In this document: positions 18,672-28,712 of the stretch, piece after piece
Numbering within the stretch: the stretch's first letter is position 1
Layout of the letters: the number at the start of each line of letters is the position of its first letter
Made by a program: the position numbers and the translations under genes
The notes under the pieces: model-generated
What the model saw: only the letters and a program-made list of their open reading frames with translations
What the model was told of the DNA's origin: nothing
Databases searched by the model: none
From: Emiliania huxleyi CCMP1516
Lineage: Eukaryota > Haptophyta > Isochrysidales > Noelaerhabdaceae
Assembly: GCF_000372725.1 (NCBI RefSeq)
Contig: NW_005200088.1
Span: forward strand, 433,491-497,490
Direction of reading: 5' to 3'
Length of the DNA stretch: 64,000 nucleotides

Positions 18672-19646
18672 AGAAGGATGTCAGAAACACGGCTGGGGAA
18701 TCGTCTGATCAAGGGCACGCCATCCGCCCTCGGTGTAATATAGATCTGTAATACGCTCGTAAATAAATAAAAAAACGGACACCTCTCTACTGTGAGATGG
18801 ATAAAAAGAGGAACAGGTCCCCGCCCTTGCGATCTTTGTGCTCGTAGGTAGTCTCCGGGCCTCTAATTTTTTTACCGCTACCGTGCGGGCGATGGATGCG
18901 CCAGACCCGCTTTGCGCCGCCGCCCTCAACGCCCGATACTCGGTCAGAGCCGGCGGAGCGACGGCGGCAGACGGTTGCGGCCGCCGGCGACCTTCCCCTC
19001 GACCACGCCGACCACCCGTCGACAAGCACGCGCGGACTGCCATTGAGAAGAAGGAGAAGGAGGGCGGCGCATCCGGAGCCCGCGGGCGCGGCGGGGGCGG
19101 GGGCGGGCGCGGGCGGGCGCGCGGGAACCCCGCCAGCGGAGGCGGCAATGCCTCTGGCGGCTCTGCAGGCGGCGCGCAGCGCGCCCCTCGCCGGTCTCCC
19201 GCACGCTCCTGAGGGCCGAGAGGGCCGAGAGGCGGGGTCGGTGACCCAGGGGCATGGGCGGTGCGGCCCGCGCCGCGTGCGGGCGCGTGGCAGCCCGTGA
19301 GTGCCGAGATCGGGTCCGTACTTCGACGTAGTATGGGCCCCCGGCGGCCCATCTACAGCAGCGGCGAAGTGAGCGTGTTTGTGGTGTTGGTGTGGCGTCT
19401 GAGCTTGGATCTGTGACTAAAGCCGGTTACCACTGATGGATCCCCACCCGAATAACACACAGTGAGCGCCCCAGCGCTTCACTACGCCCTCCGCGCGAAA
19501 TCGCTAGTGGTGCTTTGTGGTAGTATATTGTACTTTTGAGTAGTATGGGTACGGTGCCCGAGACCGAGAGAGAGAGAGACAGACAGCGAGGGGGGGGGGG
19601 GGGAGGGAGGGAGGGAGGGAGGGAGGGAGGGAGGGAGGGAGGGAGG

Positions 19647-19727
<81 letters not shown>

Positions 19728-20340
19728 CGCGCAGGTCCCATGCCCGCTCCCTCGCAAATCAACGCGCTGCTCGTGTTCGCGGGGTTGGCCTACCCAACCC
19801 TCGGGCCCGAGCGATCGTCACCCAGCAGTCGTACATCAAATTGAACTAGCCCGCAAATCACTTGGTGCCGTTCGTGTGCTGTGAGCCTCCAATTCTGACG
19901 GTCTTCGCTTGGGCGGCGGCCGGTCCGAGCTATTAGTGCCACGAAAGAGAGGCTGCTGTGGCTGCGCCACGAGGCCGACCGATGCGGTGTGCGGAGCCTA
20001 GGATCCCCACCACCGGAGCCCGGCGGCGGCGCGGCGGCTCGCGTGGCGGGCGTGGCAGGTGGCAGGTGCGCGGCAGCCGCCACGGTCACGGCAGCCGTCG
20101 CGGCAGCCGTCCACACAGTCACGGCGCGGGCGGGGCGCTGTGGACTGTGCCGTGTGTGTATAATTTGTGCGTGTGCGTACTGCCTCCCTCACAGGGAAAC
20201 TCCTGTGAAGCTCAGAAGTGTCAAGTGAAAGCTGAAACTCGCACGGTCGCAGTGACACACTGAACACTGTTCCACGCTCGGCTTCGAGCCCATGCTGCAT
20301 GTGCATGGCGTTTGGCGTACCGCCCCCCCCCCCCCCCCAA
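18672..20340. other. Intergenic with polyadenylation-like signal and GGGA/GA arrays
   Basis: AATAAATAAA at about 18762 is a plausible polyA signal for the MACPF gene. (GGGA)n then (GA)n fills 19590-19726. 19070-19150 is extremely GC-rich. A poly-C run occurs at about 20322-20338. Open frames here are low-complexity and unsupported. Confidence 0.6.
19590..19726. repeat. (GGGA)n-(GA)n microsatellite
   Basis: Poly-G, then about eleven GGGA units, then about 37 GA units in a row; strongly purine on the plus strand. Confidence 0.95.
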
Positions 20341-20358
20341 TAAGTGGGTGCGCCACCG

Positions 20359-20903
20359 TCAGAAGGCCGAGTTGAGCACCACGTTGAACAGGTCGCCCGG
20401 CTTGTTGGCCGCGCTGTCGTCCTGCAGCTTCTCGTCGCCGAACCAGGAGACGGCGTGCAGGCGGTCGCCTGCTCTCGGGGAGGTGTGGGGAGGTGTGGGG
20501 AGGTGTGGGGAGGTGTGGGGAGGTGTGGGGAGGTGTGGGGAGGTGTGGGGAGGTGTGGGGAGGTGTGGGGAGGTGTGGGGAGGTGTGGGGAGGTGTGGGG
20601 AGGTGTGGGGAGGGGTGGGGGGAGATGTGGGGAGATGTGGGGAGATGTGGGGGGAGGTATGGGGAGGTATGAGGAGATGTGGGGAGGTACGAGGAGGTAT
20701 GGGGAGGTATGGGGAGGTGTGGGGAGGTGTGGGGAGGTCGCCGTCGAAGATGTCGCGCCCGTGCAGCACACGGTAGTTGTCGCAGAGCAGCACCTCGCCG
20801 GGCTGCATCGGCACGGTGGCGATGTCAATTAGTGTTAATTCGTGTTAATTCGTGTTAATTCGTGTTAATTAGAGCAGCACCTGCATCGGCACGGTGACGA
20901 TGT
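20359..20903 (-). pseudogene. C-terminal fragment of a TauD/TfdA-type dioxygenase
   Basis: Minus-strand exons read PMQPGEVLLCDNYRVLHGRD, IFDGD, then (after an intron) RLHAVSWFGDEKLQDDSAAN and LFNVVLNSAF. The pattern 'PGdvl--DN-RvLHGR---F-G-R' with its His and Arg is the C-terminal metal and 2-oxoglutarate site of the gamma-butyrobetaine hydroxylase/TauD family. Only about 70 C-terminal residues are present. Immediately upstream of the first visible exon is a family A tail fragment (20907-20930) instead of the N-terminal catalytic part. Introns: 20465-20745, filled with (AGGTGTGGGG)n, and 20826-20880, filled with (GTGTTAATTC)n. Either the upstream exons are far away or this is a displaced remnant; I favour a remnant. 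Confidence 0.55.
20475..20745 (-). repeat. (AGGTGTGGGG)n intronic minisatellite
   Basis: About 270 bp of decamer, changing to GGGGAGATGT/GGGGAGGTAT variants, sitting exactly between two pieces of dioxygenase-like coding sequence. Confidence 0.9.
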
Positions 20904-20994
20904 TCTAGGTAAGGTACACTTCTCCACAACTGGGCGTTTGGTCGTAAAATTCTTTTCGCGCACAACTTTTCGCGAATGCCCACAACGTCGCCGG

Positions 20995-21190
20995 ATCTGA
21001 CGGCGCAGCATGTGGTTGGGGGCCAGGATGCTGTGCTCGAGCTCGCCGCCCGTCAGCGGGCTCGTCGACTTGGTCGCGAGCCACAGCGCTCGATCGCCGA
21101 CCGCTCATACCGTCATACGCATCGATGCCCGTCCGCCGCCATCACCGGGTCGCTCATCACCTCGCTCATTCTACCAGTCGCTCGGTACAG
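20995..21190 (-). pseudogene. Broken U-box domain
   Basis: The minus strand encodes MSEVMSDPVMAADGH, then (different frame) YERSAIER, then (another frame) ATKSTSPLTGGELEHSILAP followed by NHMLRRQIR. Together these match the U-box signature 'DPV-a-DGhtYER-aIe-Wl---sPlTg--l----l-pN--Lr--I'. A stop codon and two short insertions (near 21112-21125 and 21085) separate the pieces. U-box proteins are E2-binding ubiquitin ligases; this one cannot be translated as it stands. It lies just upstream of family B copy 3. Confidence 0.7.
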
Positions 21191-21232
21191 GATATTGCTC
21201 GCCGGGTGCCTCGCTCTACCTTTTGCACTCCT

Positions 21233-21428
21233 TAGGTAGGTAGGTAGGTAGAAAGGTGAAGAACAGCCAGGCTCGGACTGGACACCAACGCGGTATGGGT
21301 GGACGCTGGACAGATGATGACGACACGCACGAGCGACACACAGACACAAACAAGCTCACAAGACACACAGCCAGCTGGCTGCCACACACCCTGAGTTGGC
21401 GTACACATAACTCAAGGCCACATCCTCC
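21233..21428 (+). repeat. Dispersed repeat family B, copy 3
   Basis: (TAGG)n head, AAAGGTGAAGAACAGCCAGG, then TGGACACCAACGCGGTATGG and so on, ending CACATCCTCC. It is almost identical to 16489-16690. Confidence 0.85.
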
Positions 21429-21827
21429 CTGTCGCCCCCCCCAGCACTCCACGGTGCCAAGAGAAACAAACAAGAGCACACCAAACAACAGACGAAAGGA
21501 AGTGACATGTGAGGCTAGAGCAGCATGCTCCACCTCTAGCAATCTCTCCGGCCGGCGAGGCACGGACGAGACCGTATGTGGGGTCTAGTGAGGTGTCTAT
21601 GGACGCCCTCCTCATGGGCTAGCTGCCTGCGGCTAGCCCTAATCTCGCACTCACGGACAGTGACAATCAAATGGGTGAGTGTTTGCGAGCAGAGGCGCGT
21701 GGGCTAAATCTAGGCCACACGTCGTGGCACTATGACGAAGTAGACGTGCGGCCTTACTCTTTTAGAGCCCGCGCCTTTTTTTTTTCGCGAATGCCCACAA
21801 CGGCGGCGCCCTTCACCTCCCGTGAGC
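21429..21827. other. Promoter region of the ankyrin gene
   Basis: No gene. A T-run (21777-21785) is followed by TTCGCGAATGCCCACAACG, which also occurs at about 20969-20988 beside the broken U-box. This is a direct repeat about 820 bp apart. Confidence 0.5.
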
Positions 21828-22475
21828 ATGCCTCAAGCCGCCGCTGCGCTCGCACGCAATGGCGACGTGGCAGGCTTGAGAGAGGCGCTTGCGAGCGGCA
21901 GCCCACTGGCCGGCCTACTGCACATTGCGGCGGAGGAGCGCCACGTCGAGATCCTCGAGGTACTCGTCGAGGCCGGCGCTCCGCTGGACGAGGTTGACGA
22001 GGACGGGCAGACGCCGCTGCACGTCGCGGTCGCCAGCGGGCACGTGGAGGCGGCCGAGGTGCTCTCTCGCGAACAGCCGTGCCTCGAGCTCAGGGTCCCC
22101 GACAAGTATCGGATGACGCCGCTGCACCTCGCCTGCGAGAGCGACGAGGCGGAGATGCTCGCCCTTGTCCTCGCGCGCGGCGGTGACGAGATTATCCAGG
22201 GCCGACGAGCCTCGGCTATGGCCTCTGGCAGGGCCATCAGCTCTCATGCGCCAGCGGCTGCCGACGCCTCCTCACCGTCGGCTAGCGTCGGCCTCTCCCT
22301 CGACGCGCAGCTCGAGCGGCGATCCTCGCACCCGTCGTCGGGCGGCTCCTCTCGGCGGAGCAGCGGCGCGGACGACGCGCTGTTTCGCTGTTTCACTTAT
22401 TATTATTGGTGGGTGATGTGCTTTAGGTGGAGCAGCGGCACCGACGACTCGCTCGGCTTCCTCGCCCAGAGGTGA
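21828..22475 (+). CDS. Small ankyrin-repeat protein
   Basis: ATG 21828, about 215 residues. Residues about 1-125 contain four ankyrin-type repeats (ALARNGDVAGLREALASGSP, LLHIAAEERHVEILEVLVEA, GQTPLHVAVASGHVEAAEVL and MTPLHLACESDEAEMLALVL). The rest is Ser/Ala-rich and disordered (PSSGGSSRRSSGADDAL), ending after an odd aromatic segment (CFTYYYWWVMCF). That segment could be intron read-through, because WSSGTDDSLGF after it repeats SSGADDALF before it. If so, a short intron lies around 22380-22432 with the duplicated exon edge seen elsewhere in this window. Ankyrin repeats mediate protein binding; no partner is evident. Confidence 0.7.
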   Translation: MPQAAAALARNGDVAGLREALASGSPLAGLLHIAAEERHVEILEVLVEAGAPLDEVDEDGQTPLHVAVASGHVEAAEVLSREQPCLELRVPDKYRMTPLHLACESDEAEMLALVLARGGDEIIQGRRASAMASGRAISSHAPAAADASSPSASVGLSLDAQLERRSSHPSSGGSSRRSSGADDALFRCFTYYYWWVMCFRWSSGTDDSLGFLAQR

Positions 22476-22747
22476 CTGCCCAATCAGATAGCTCCGGAAT
22501 GGAGTGATAACGGCTCCTCGTGTCTGTGGTGATGCCCCTCCCTGAGAACGCGCACACCGCCCTCGTGTGCAGTGCCCCCGCGAGTGCGTGTGCCCCGTCG
22601 TCCGTGCTTGGACGGGGCGAGCTTGTTCCGCCTCCTCCTCAGTCTTGCTTGATGGGGATCGCGCTCTCTGTCCCTAGGCACTCGAGCGCGCAAGGGGTGG
22701 AGCTGCTGCGCAGAGCCTCGAGAGGCGCACACTCACTCATCATCACG

Positions 22748-22786
22748 CAATCACGCGCACACACGCACGCACACACACACGCACGC

Positions 22787-22834
<48 letters not shown>

Positions 22835-22869
22835 ACACGCACGCGCGCACGCACACACGCACGCACACA

Positions 22870-22901
<32 letters not shown>

Positions 22902-22920
22902 CACGCACGCACGCACACTT
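22748..22920. repeat. (AC)n/(ACGC)n microsatellite
   Basis: About 170 bp of ACAC and ACGC units directly abutting the head of family A copy 2. Confidence 0.95.
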
Positions 22921-23070
22921 ACACCGCTCACCCGCGCGCACCGGGCCTTGCACTTTAAATGCCGCGGGGCTCCTGACGTCTAGACGTGGAGTCGCGAGGG
23001 TCGCCTGGCCCTTGCCCTGCAGTACCACCTTGTGTGAGGGGAGACGTTACCTGACCTTACCTGTTACCTT
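22921..23070 (+). repeat. Dispersed repeat family A, copy 2
   Basis: CACCGCTCACCCGCGCGCAC head, core GGGCCTTGCACTTTAAATGC, and a pentanucleotide tail (TTACCTGACCTTACCTG). It is joined at its head to an AC microsatellite, exactly as copy 3 is. Confidence 0.85.
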
Positions 23071-23722
23071 AGGCCACGTGACGCAGCTGCCGAGGCGGCA
23101 TAGCCCAGATGCGGGATATCTCCCCATATCTCCCCAAATCTCCCCAAATCTCGAGAGGGTGAGCAGCTAACACAGTGCTGATGGCGTCGGCTTACGCGGC
23201 TGAGCGGTGTACTGATTGACCCGGCCACTCCAGGAGAAGGAATCATCGCAACAATAATAGGCGACTCAGCGACGTGTGCAGCCGCACCAGTGGCCGCCTC
23301 GGCAGCCCGGGTCTAGCTGCCGGCCTGAGCGAGCTCTCGATCGCAACCACACGCAGCACCAGGCTCCAACCCGAGATGGGCCAGTGGAGCGAGCCTACTT
23401 GTTTGGCGAATAGGCAACCACACGCGACACGAGCTCAAACCCGAGCCCGCAGTGCCCTCCGCTGCCGGAGGCGGACGACGCGGAGAGCGGGCCTGCTATT
23501 GGAGACAAGCGTTGGGGCTAGGCGGGTTGCGCGCACGTGCGCGTTACGCGTGGGATTGCTGCGATACGTGAAAAAGTTCTTCTTCTTTTGTACTCGCCGG
23601 GGAGGGCGCCTTTGGTCTGATGCCGAAACACATGCCCCCCAAAAAGTGTTCTGTTGTGGTGTGTCGCGTCTCCTGCACGCAACCATCTTGTACCGGTACC
23701 AGCCAAGAGCCGAACCCAGACG
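23071..23722. other. Spacer upstream of the ankyrin-RING gene
   Basis: Contains a short (ATCTCCCCAA)n decamer array at 23118-23152. It also has an imperfect direct repeat around 23343-23372 and 23419-23445 (GCAACCACACGC). No gene is supported. Confidence 0.5.
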
Positions 23723-26269
23723 ATGGTGGGTGCTCCCGAGCTTGGCAGCGGCCCCCCGGGGGCACGCCCGCGTAGCAGCTGCGCAGGGTCCCTGAGCTGC
23801 TCCGACGCGGCCGTGCTAGCGGCTGAGCGAGGCGAGGAGAAGGCGTTGCTGGCGTGGCTCGAGGGCGGCGGGCGGGTCGACGCGACGTACGAGAGAGGCG
23901 GCGTGAGCGGCATCACGCTGCTGATGCGCGCCGCCCGCAGCGGCCACGAGCGGGTGGTCGACTTGCTGCTGCAGCACGGCGCGGAGATCAGCCTGCAGGA
24001 CAGCGTCGGCGCCACCGCACTGATGCTCGCCGCCGATCAAGGCCACGAGCGGGTGGTCGAGTTGCTGCTGCGGCACGGCGCAGCGGTCAACCTGCAGAAC
24101 AGCGACGGCGACACCGCGCTGATGTGCGCCGCCGGCAACGGCCCCGAGCGGGTGGTCGGTTTGCTGATTCGGCACGGCGCGGAGATCAACCTGCAGAGCA
24201 GCAACGGTAACACCGCGCTGATGAACGCCGCCTTCAACGGCCACGAGCGGGTGGTCGAGCTGCTGCTGCAGCACGGCGCTGAGGTCAACCTGCAGGACAG
24301 CAACGACGACACCGCGCCAGTGCTCGCCGCTGGCAAAGGCCACGAGCGGGTGGTCGAGCTGCTGCTGCAGCACGGCGGTGAGGTCAACTTGCAGGGCAGC
24401 GCCGGCCGCACCGCGCTGATGTGCGCCGCCAGCAACGGCCACGAGCGGGTGGTCGAGTTGCTCCTGCAGCACGGCGCGGAGATCAACCAGCAGAGCAGCG
24501 ACGGCTGGACTGCGCTGATGCTCGCCGCCAACAGCGGCCACGAGCGGGTGGTCGAGCTGCTGATTCGGCACGGCGCGGAGGTCGACCTGCAGAGCATCAA
24601 CGGCTGGACCGCGCTGATGTACGCCGCCCAGGAAGGCCACGAGCGGGTGGTCGAGCTGCTGCTGCAGCACGGCGCTGAGGTCAACCTGCAGGACAGCAAC
24701 GGCAGCACCGCGCTGATATACGCCGCCGACAGTGGCCACGAGCGGGTGGCGGATTTGCTGATGCGGCACGGCGCTGAGGTCAACTTGCAGAACAGCAGCG
24801 GCTACACCGCGCTGATGAGCGCCGCCCAGGAAGGCCACGAGCGGGTGGTCGAGCTGCTGCTGCAGCACGGCGCTGAGGTCAACAAGCAGGACAGCGACGG
24901 CGCCACCGCCCTGATGGGCGCCGCCTACAGCGGCTGCCCCGCCGTCGTACGGCGCTTGCTTCGGGCTGGCGCGGATGCAAAGGCTCGCTCTGCAGACGGC
25001 TGGTCCGCGCTGCAGATCGCCAAGGAGCAAGCGGCCAAGGTGCTAGCTACTGCCAACGCCGCCAGTGCTCCCGAAACGAACCACGCTGGGTGCGTGCGCG
25101 CTCTCACAGAGCACGCAGCGGCGCTGAGGGAGGCGGAGGCGGCAGAGAAGGCGGCAGAGAAGGCGCTCGAGGTCAAGGGGCGGCGCGAGCAGCGCGAGCG
25201 GGAGGCGGCGGCGGCGGCGCGGGAGCGCGAGCAGGCGGCACGCAGGCGCGAAGCAGAGCGGGCGGCGGACGAGGCGCGCCGGGCGGCGGACGCGGCGACG
25301 CTGGAGGAACAGAGGCGAGCCATTGCGGCGGAGGCGGAGGCGAAGCTGGCCGCTGAGCGCGCGGCAGCAGAGGAGACGCTGCGGGCGAGGGAGGCGGAGA
25401 GGCGAGCAGCGGAGGAGGCGCAGCGAGAGGAGCAGCGGGCGGCCGCGGCGGCGCGCAAAGCCGCTCAGGCAGAGGCGGCCCGGCGCGAGAAGGAGGCTGC
25501 GGACAGGAGGGCGGAGGAGGAGAAGGCGAGGCGGCGCGCAAAGGCGGCGGAGGCAACGGCGGCCAAGAAGGAGGCCAAGGCGAAGAACAATAAGGCCAAG
25601 AAGGCGCCGTCTGCCTGCACGCTCGAGGAGGAGCGGAGGGCGAAGGCTGCGGCAGAGGTTCGCGCACAGGAGGAGAGGGCGGCGCAGCTGGCTGCTGAGC
25701 AGGAGGCGGCGAGGCGGGCGCAGCGGGAGGCGGCAGAGCTAGCGGGTGCGGCAGAGCGGGCGGCGCTGCGCGAGGATGCGGAGCTGGCAGAGGCGCTGCG
25801 CCGGTCAGAGGTGGATGCGGAGGAGGCGCTGGCGCGTCGGGTGTCGCGGTGCGAGGAGGCGGTGAGCAGCGAGTCGACCGGCGGCGGCGGGGACTTGGTG
25901 CGGCGTGTCGAGCGGCTGGAGGCGAGCCTCGGCGCGGCGACCGAGGGCAGCCTCGAGGAGCGGGTCGGCGCCATCGAGCGCTTGATCGGGCCAGAGGCGG
26001 GAGAGGCGGAGGAGCAGCATCTGCCAGTCACCGAGCCGTTTGCTGCCGTCTCACTAGCCGACGCCGGCCTCGACACGGGGCGGCCGGCTGCCCCCGAGTC
26101 CACGATGGGGGGAGAGACCACGTGTATCGTGTGTTTCGCGAGAGTCAAGTCGCATGCTGCGGTTCCGTGCGGGCACCTGTGTGCTTGCGGGCCATGCTCT
26201 GAGCTGATGCGAGAGTGTCCTTACTGCCGCGAGCCAGTGATGATGTGGATGGTTCCGCGTCCGGTCTAG
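23723..26269 (+). CDS. Ankyrin-repeat / coiled-coil / RING protein (probable E3 ubiquitin ligase)
   Basis: ATG 23723, 848 residues, one exon. Residues about 60-440 are about eleven ankyrin repeats with a nearly invariant core (GHERVVELLLQHGAEVNLQD). Residues about 480-680 are a long Glu/Ala/Arg/Lys-rich coiled coil. Then comes a short module (RRVERLEASLGAATEGSLEE) also found in the gene at 39492. The C-terminus is a C3HC4 RING: CIVCFARVK ... VPCGHLCACGPC ... CPYCREPV. Ankyrin-RING architecture resembles Mind bomb/XIAP-type ligases: ankyrins pick the substrate and RING recruits the E2. Repeat-to-repeat DNA identity (99-bp period, 23910-25010) is very high, implying recent expansion or gene conversion. 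The substrate is unknown. Confidence 0.9.
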   Translation: MVGAPELGSGPPGARPRSSCAGSLSCSDAAVLAAERGEEKALLAWLEGGGRVDATYERGGVSGITLLMRAARSGHERVVDLLLQHGAEISLQDSVGATALMLAADQGHERVVELLLRHGAAVNLQNSDGDTALMCAAGNGPERVVGLLIRHGAEINLQSSNGNTALMNAAFNGHERVVELLLQHGAEVNLQDSNDDTAPVLAAGKGHERVVELLLQHGGEVNLQGSAGRTALMCAASNGHERVVELLLQHGAEINQQSSDGWTALMLAANSGHERVVELLIRHGAEVDLQSINGWTALMYAAQEGHERVVELLLQHGAEVNLQDSNGSTALIYAADSGHERVADLLMRHGAEVNLQNSSGYTALMSAAQEGHERVVELLLQHGAEVNKQDSDGATALMGAAYSGCPAVVRRLLRAGADAKARSADGWSALQIAKEQAAKVLATANAASAPETNHAGCVRALTEHAAALREAEAAEKAAEKALEVKGRREQREREAAAAAREREQAARRREAERAADEARRAADAATLEEQRRAIAAEAEAKLAAERAAAEETLRAREAERRAAEEAQREEQRAAAAARKAAQAEAARREKEAADRRAEEEKARRRAKAAEATAAKKEAKAKNNKAKKAPSACTLEEERRAKAAAEVRAQEERAAQLAAEQEAARRAQREAAELAGAAERAALREDAELAEALRRSEVDAEEALARRVSRCEEAVSSESTGGGGDLVRRVERLEASLGAATEGSLEERVGAIERLIGPEAGEAEEQHLPVTEPFAAVSLADAGLDTGRPAAPESTMGGETTCIVCFARVKSHAAVPCGHLCACGPCSELMRECPYCREPVMMWMVPRPV

Positions 26270-26471
26270 ACTACCGTAAAGTAATTTTGAGATTATGTTT
26301 GACAAGTCGGGGAGCAGACGGCATCGATCGCCGCGAGGGAACGCTGGGAAGAGGCACGAGGAGGGCGGCGACCCGCAACCGACTGCTCTAAAAAGCCGTA
26401 CATGGAAGGCTCCCTCGAGAACGCACACAACGCCTCGGAAGAGGTTGGCGAGCAGGGGAGGCCCGCTCTCC
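26270..26471. other. Convergent 3' intergenic region
   Basis: About 200 bp between the stops of the ankyrin-RING gene (+) and the dihydrouridine synthase (-). It contains AAAGTAATTTTGAGATTATG near 26278; no clear AATAAA. Confidence 0.5.
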
Positions 26472-28110
26472 TCACGCCTCTGCCGCGAGCGTGCCGGCCA
26501 CAGCCACGCTCTGCTTCCCGTCCGAGCGGTGTCGGCGGTACCACGTGAGGAACGGCGCGCCCGGCCCGTCGCAGCGCGCCGCCATCGGCGCTGGGTTCCG
26601 GGCCGCCTCCGCCTCCTCGAGCGCGATCACCTCCTCCGCCACGTCGCACGCCGCGGCAAAGGAGCTCGCCGAGCCGAGACGCACGCGCAGGCCGTGGTGC
26701 GCTTGGAGCGCCATGTAGAGCAGCTTGAAGAGGTGCGCCTTGACGACCGGCGAGAAGGGCGGAGGAGGTGATTGTTGTTATCATCCTTTCCACCACCATC
26801 CTCATCACCATCCTCATCATTATGACAATGATTCTTATTGTGCCTTGACGACCGACGAGCAGCGCGGAGGGTGCCGCCGCGCCAGCTCGACGTACTCCCT
26901 CGCCAGCGCCAGCTGCCCCGCGCGACTCGCACCCACCCCCTCGAAGATGGCCGGGTTCTCGAGGGCGGCCTGTTCGCACCTGAAGCTGTGAACAGGCGGC
27001 CAGAGGAGGTGTGGAGATGGCAGGGTTGTCGCTGGCAGCCTCAGACGACATGACTCCGTCCGCCTCCGTCGCGCTGAGACAGGCCGCGACGTCCTCCGGC
27101 GCCTCGACGCCGCCGTTGGCGACGACGGGGATGGACAGCGCGCGCTTGAGTGCACGGATCGCGCGCCAGTCGCAAGGCATGCTCCGCTGCTCCTTGGTCC
27201 TCCCGTGCAGCGTCAGCAGCGCACAGCCCGCCGCCTGCAGCGCCAGCCCGAGCTCGACGGTCCGCTTGTACGCCGCAGCCTCGGCCGCCTCCGCCGCTGC
27301 CGCCGCCGTCTCGCCCGCCGCTGCCGTCTCCCCCGCTGCGCCCTCGCCCTCCACGCCCTCGCCCGCCGCCGGCTCCTCGCGGCTCCGCACGGTCCTCATC
27401 TTGACCAGCACGGGGACCGACAGCTGCGAGGCGAGAAGTGAGACCATCGAGACAATCAGGTCCGGCTCGTCGAGGAGGAAGGCGCCGTAGTGCCCGCGCC
27501 GCGCAATGCCCTGAGGGCAGCCGCAGTTGATCTCGACGGCGTCGCAGCGCGCCTCGACGTGCCTGGCCGCGGCGAGCAGCGTGGCAGGCACGTCTCCGCA
27601 GAACTGCACGACCAGTGGCCGGTCAGACGGGTGAGGGTCAAAGTTGTCTTGCCGGTAAACCTCGTCCGAGGCAAAGTTGGCGGCGTGGAGCATCGGTGTG
27701 TAGCAGAGCTGCGCACCGTGCCGCCGTGCGAGCAGCCGGAAGGCCAGCTCGCTCTGGTTCACCATCGGCGCCAGCACACGGGTCGGAGAGCCGATGCTCC
27801 TCCACCACGCCCACGCCGCAGCCGCAGCCTGCTCAGGCGTGCGCGAGACGGCGGACGCGGCGCTGGCCTCGGCGGCAGCCTCGGCGGCAGCGCTCGCGGC
27901 GGCCGTGGCGGCCGCGTCCTCGCCCGCCGGCTGCGCCTGCCGCGCGTCCTTGCGCCGCTTCTTCTCGGTCTTTCGCCGCTCCTTGCGCTGGTCGTGCTCC
28001 TCGAGGCGCTTGAGCCGCTTGGCCGCGCTCTTGGAGAGCTCGCCGGCGGCGAGCTTGGCCGCGAGCTCTCTCGCGTGCGCAGCCCGTGCGGCCGCGTCGC
28101 TCGTGGACAT
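26472..28110 (-). CDS. DUS1: tRNA-dihydrouridine synthase, Dus1/DUS1L type
   Basis: ATG 28108-28110, stop 26472-26474. Residues about 1-90 are Ala/Lys/Arg-rich. The TIM-barrel then begins with TRVLAPMVNQSELAFRLLAR, followed by LCYTPMLHAANF, PLVVQFCGDVP, DAVEINCGCPQGIARRGHYG (the active-site Cys loop of Dus), VPVLVKMRT, LLTLHGRTKEQRSM, IPVVANGGV and EADGVMSSEAA. After intron 1 come LENPAIFEGVGASRAGQL and, after intron 2, HLFKLLYMALQAHHGLRVRL. Dus1 reduces uridine 16/17 of tRNA with FMN and NADPH. An Ala/Glu-rich insertion (EGEGAAGETAAAGETAA) after KMRT is unusual. Both introns (about 70 and 105 bp) have duplicated exon edges and GC donors. In-frame ATGs upstream are unlikely, because TATATG surrounds 28110-28117. 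Confidence 0.9.
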
Positions 28111-28484
28111 ATATGTGTGTTCGTGCCGCCCCCTCGCGGAAAAGAATTTAACGGGCGAGTCGGCACCTTCGTATTTATTAATTCGTTGGCAGCGCGCCCC
28201 CCTGGCAAACACCCCGGTCGCCCCCCTGTTCCCAGATCCCACTCAACCCGTCAGGTCCCCCAGCCAAGCCGGTCACTGGTGCTTGCTCGACAAAGTGACT
28301 TGCGGCAAGTCAAATGAAATATGGCCACCGGCTAGTGGTAGTCCCGAAGGGCCTTGTAGGCGGAGTAGCCCGCTCGCACTCACCATATCCTCAAAGCGTT
28401 GGCGCACTCGGCAGTAGATCTCGTGCATGCAAGTGCTCGCGACGAGGGCGCTGAGCTGGCCCGCGTCCGCGAACGTGAGCGTCT
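28111..28484. other. Upstream region of the dihydrouridine synthase gene
   Basis: ATATATG and an AT-rich patch (AAAAGAATTTAACG at 28139) could be promoter sequence. No gene is supported. Confidence 0.4.
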
Positions 28485-28712
28485 GCGCGTACCCTCGACT
28501 TCTTCTGCGGCTTCCTACTCGGCGTGGGCTTCGCCCTCGCCGCAGTTGCGCTCAACCGCCGTCGCCGCTCCACGGGCACCGTCACCCCCGCGGCGGACGA
28601 CGTTGCTCCAGGTGACAAGGCCGAGCCACTGTCGGTACGAGAGTCGGCGGCGGCAGTGGGGACCTCGAGCCGCGTCTCGTACACCGCGAAGCAGCAATCC
28701 GCCTTCGTCTAG
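28485..28712 (+). CDS. Putative last exon of a small single-pass membrane protein
   Basis: In one plus-strand frame the segment reads LDFFCGFLLGVGFALAAVAL followed by NRRRRSTGTVTPAADDV and ends ...YTAKQQSAFV with a stop at 28712. A hydrophobic helix, then four arginines and a polar tail, is typical of a membrane protein with a cytosolic tail. A stop lies just upstream in the same frame, so a splice acceptor near 28480-28495 would be needed. The start is not identified. The opposite-strand frame is less protein-like. Confidence 0.3.
   Translation, partial: ARTLDFFCGFLLGVGFALAAVALNRRRRSTGTVTPAADDVAPGDKAEPLSVRESAAAVGTSSRVSYTAKQQSAFV

Noticed and set aside
18681..19352. Minus-strand open frame rich in Pro/Arg after the MACPF gene
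   Set aside because: A GC-rich low-complexity frame, with the opposite strand equally open and no domain.
22748..22925. CRISPR-like regular repeats
   Set aside because: Simple AC/ACGC microsatellite with no unique spacers; likewise the 10-11 bp arrays elsewhere are direct tandem repeats.
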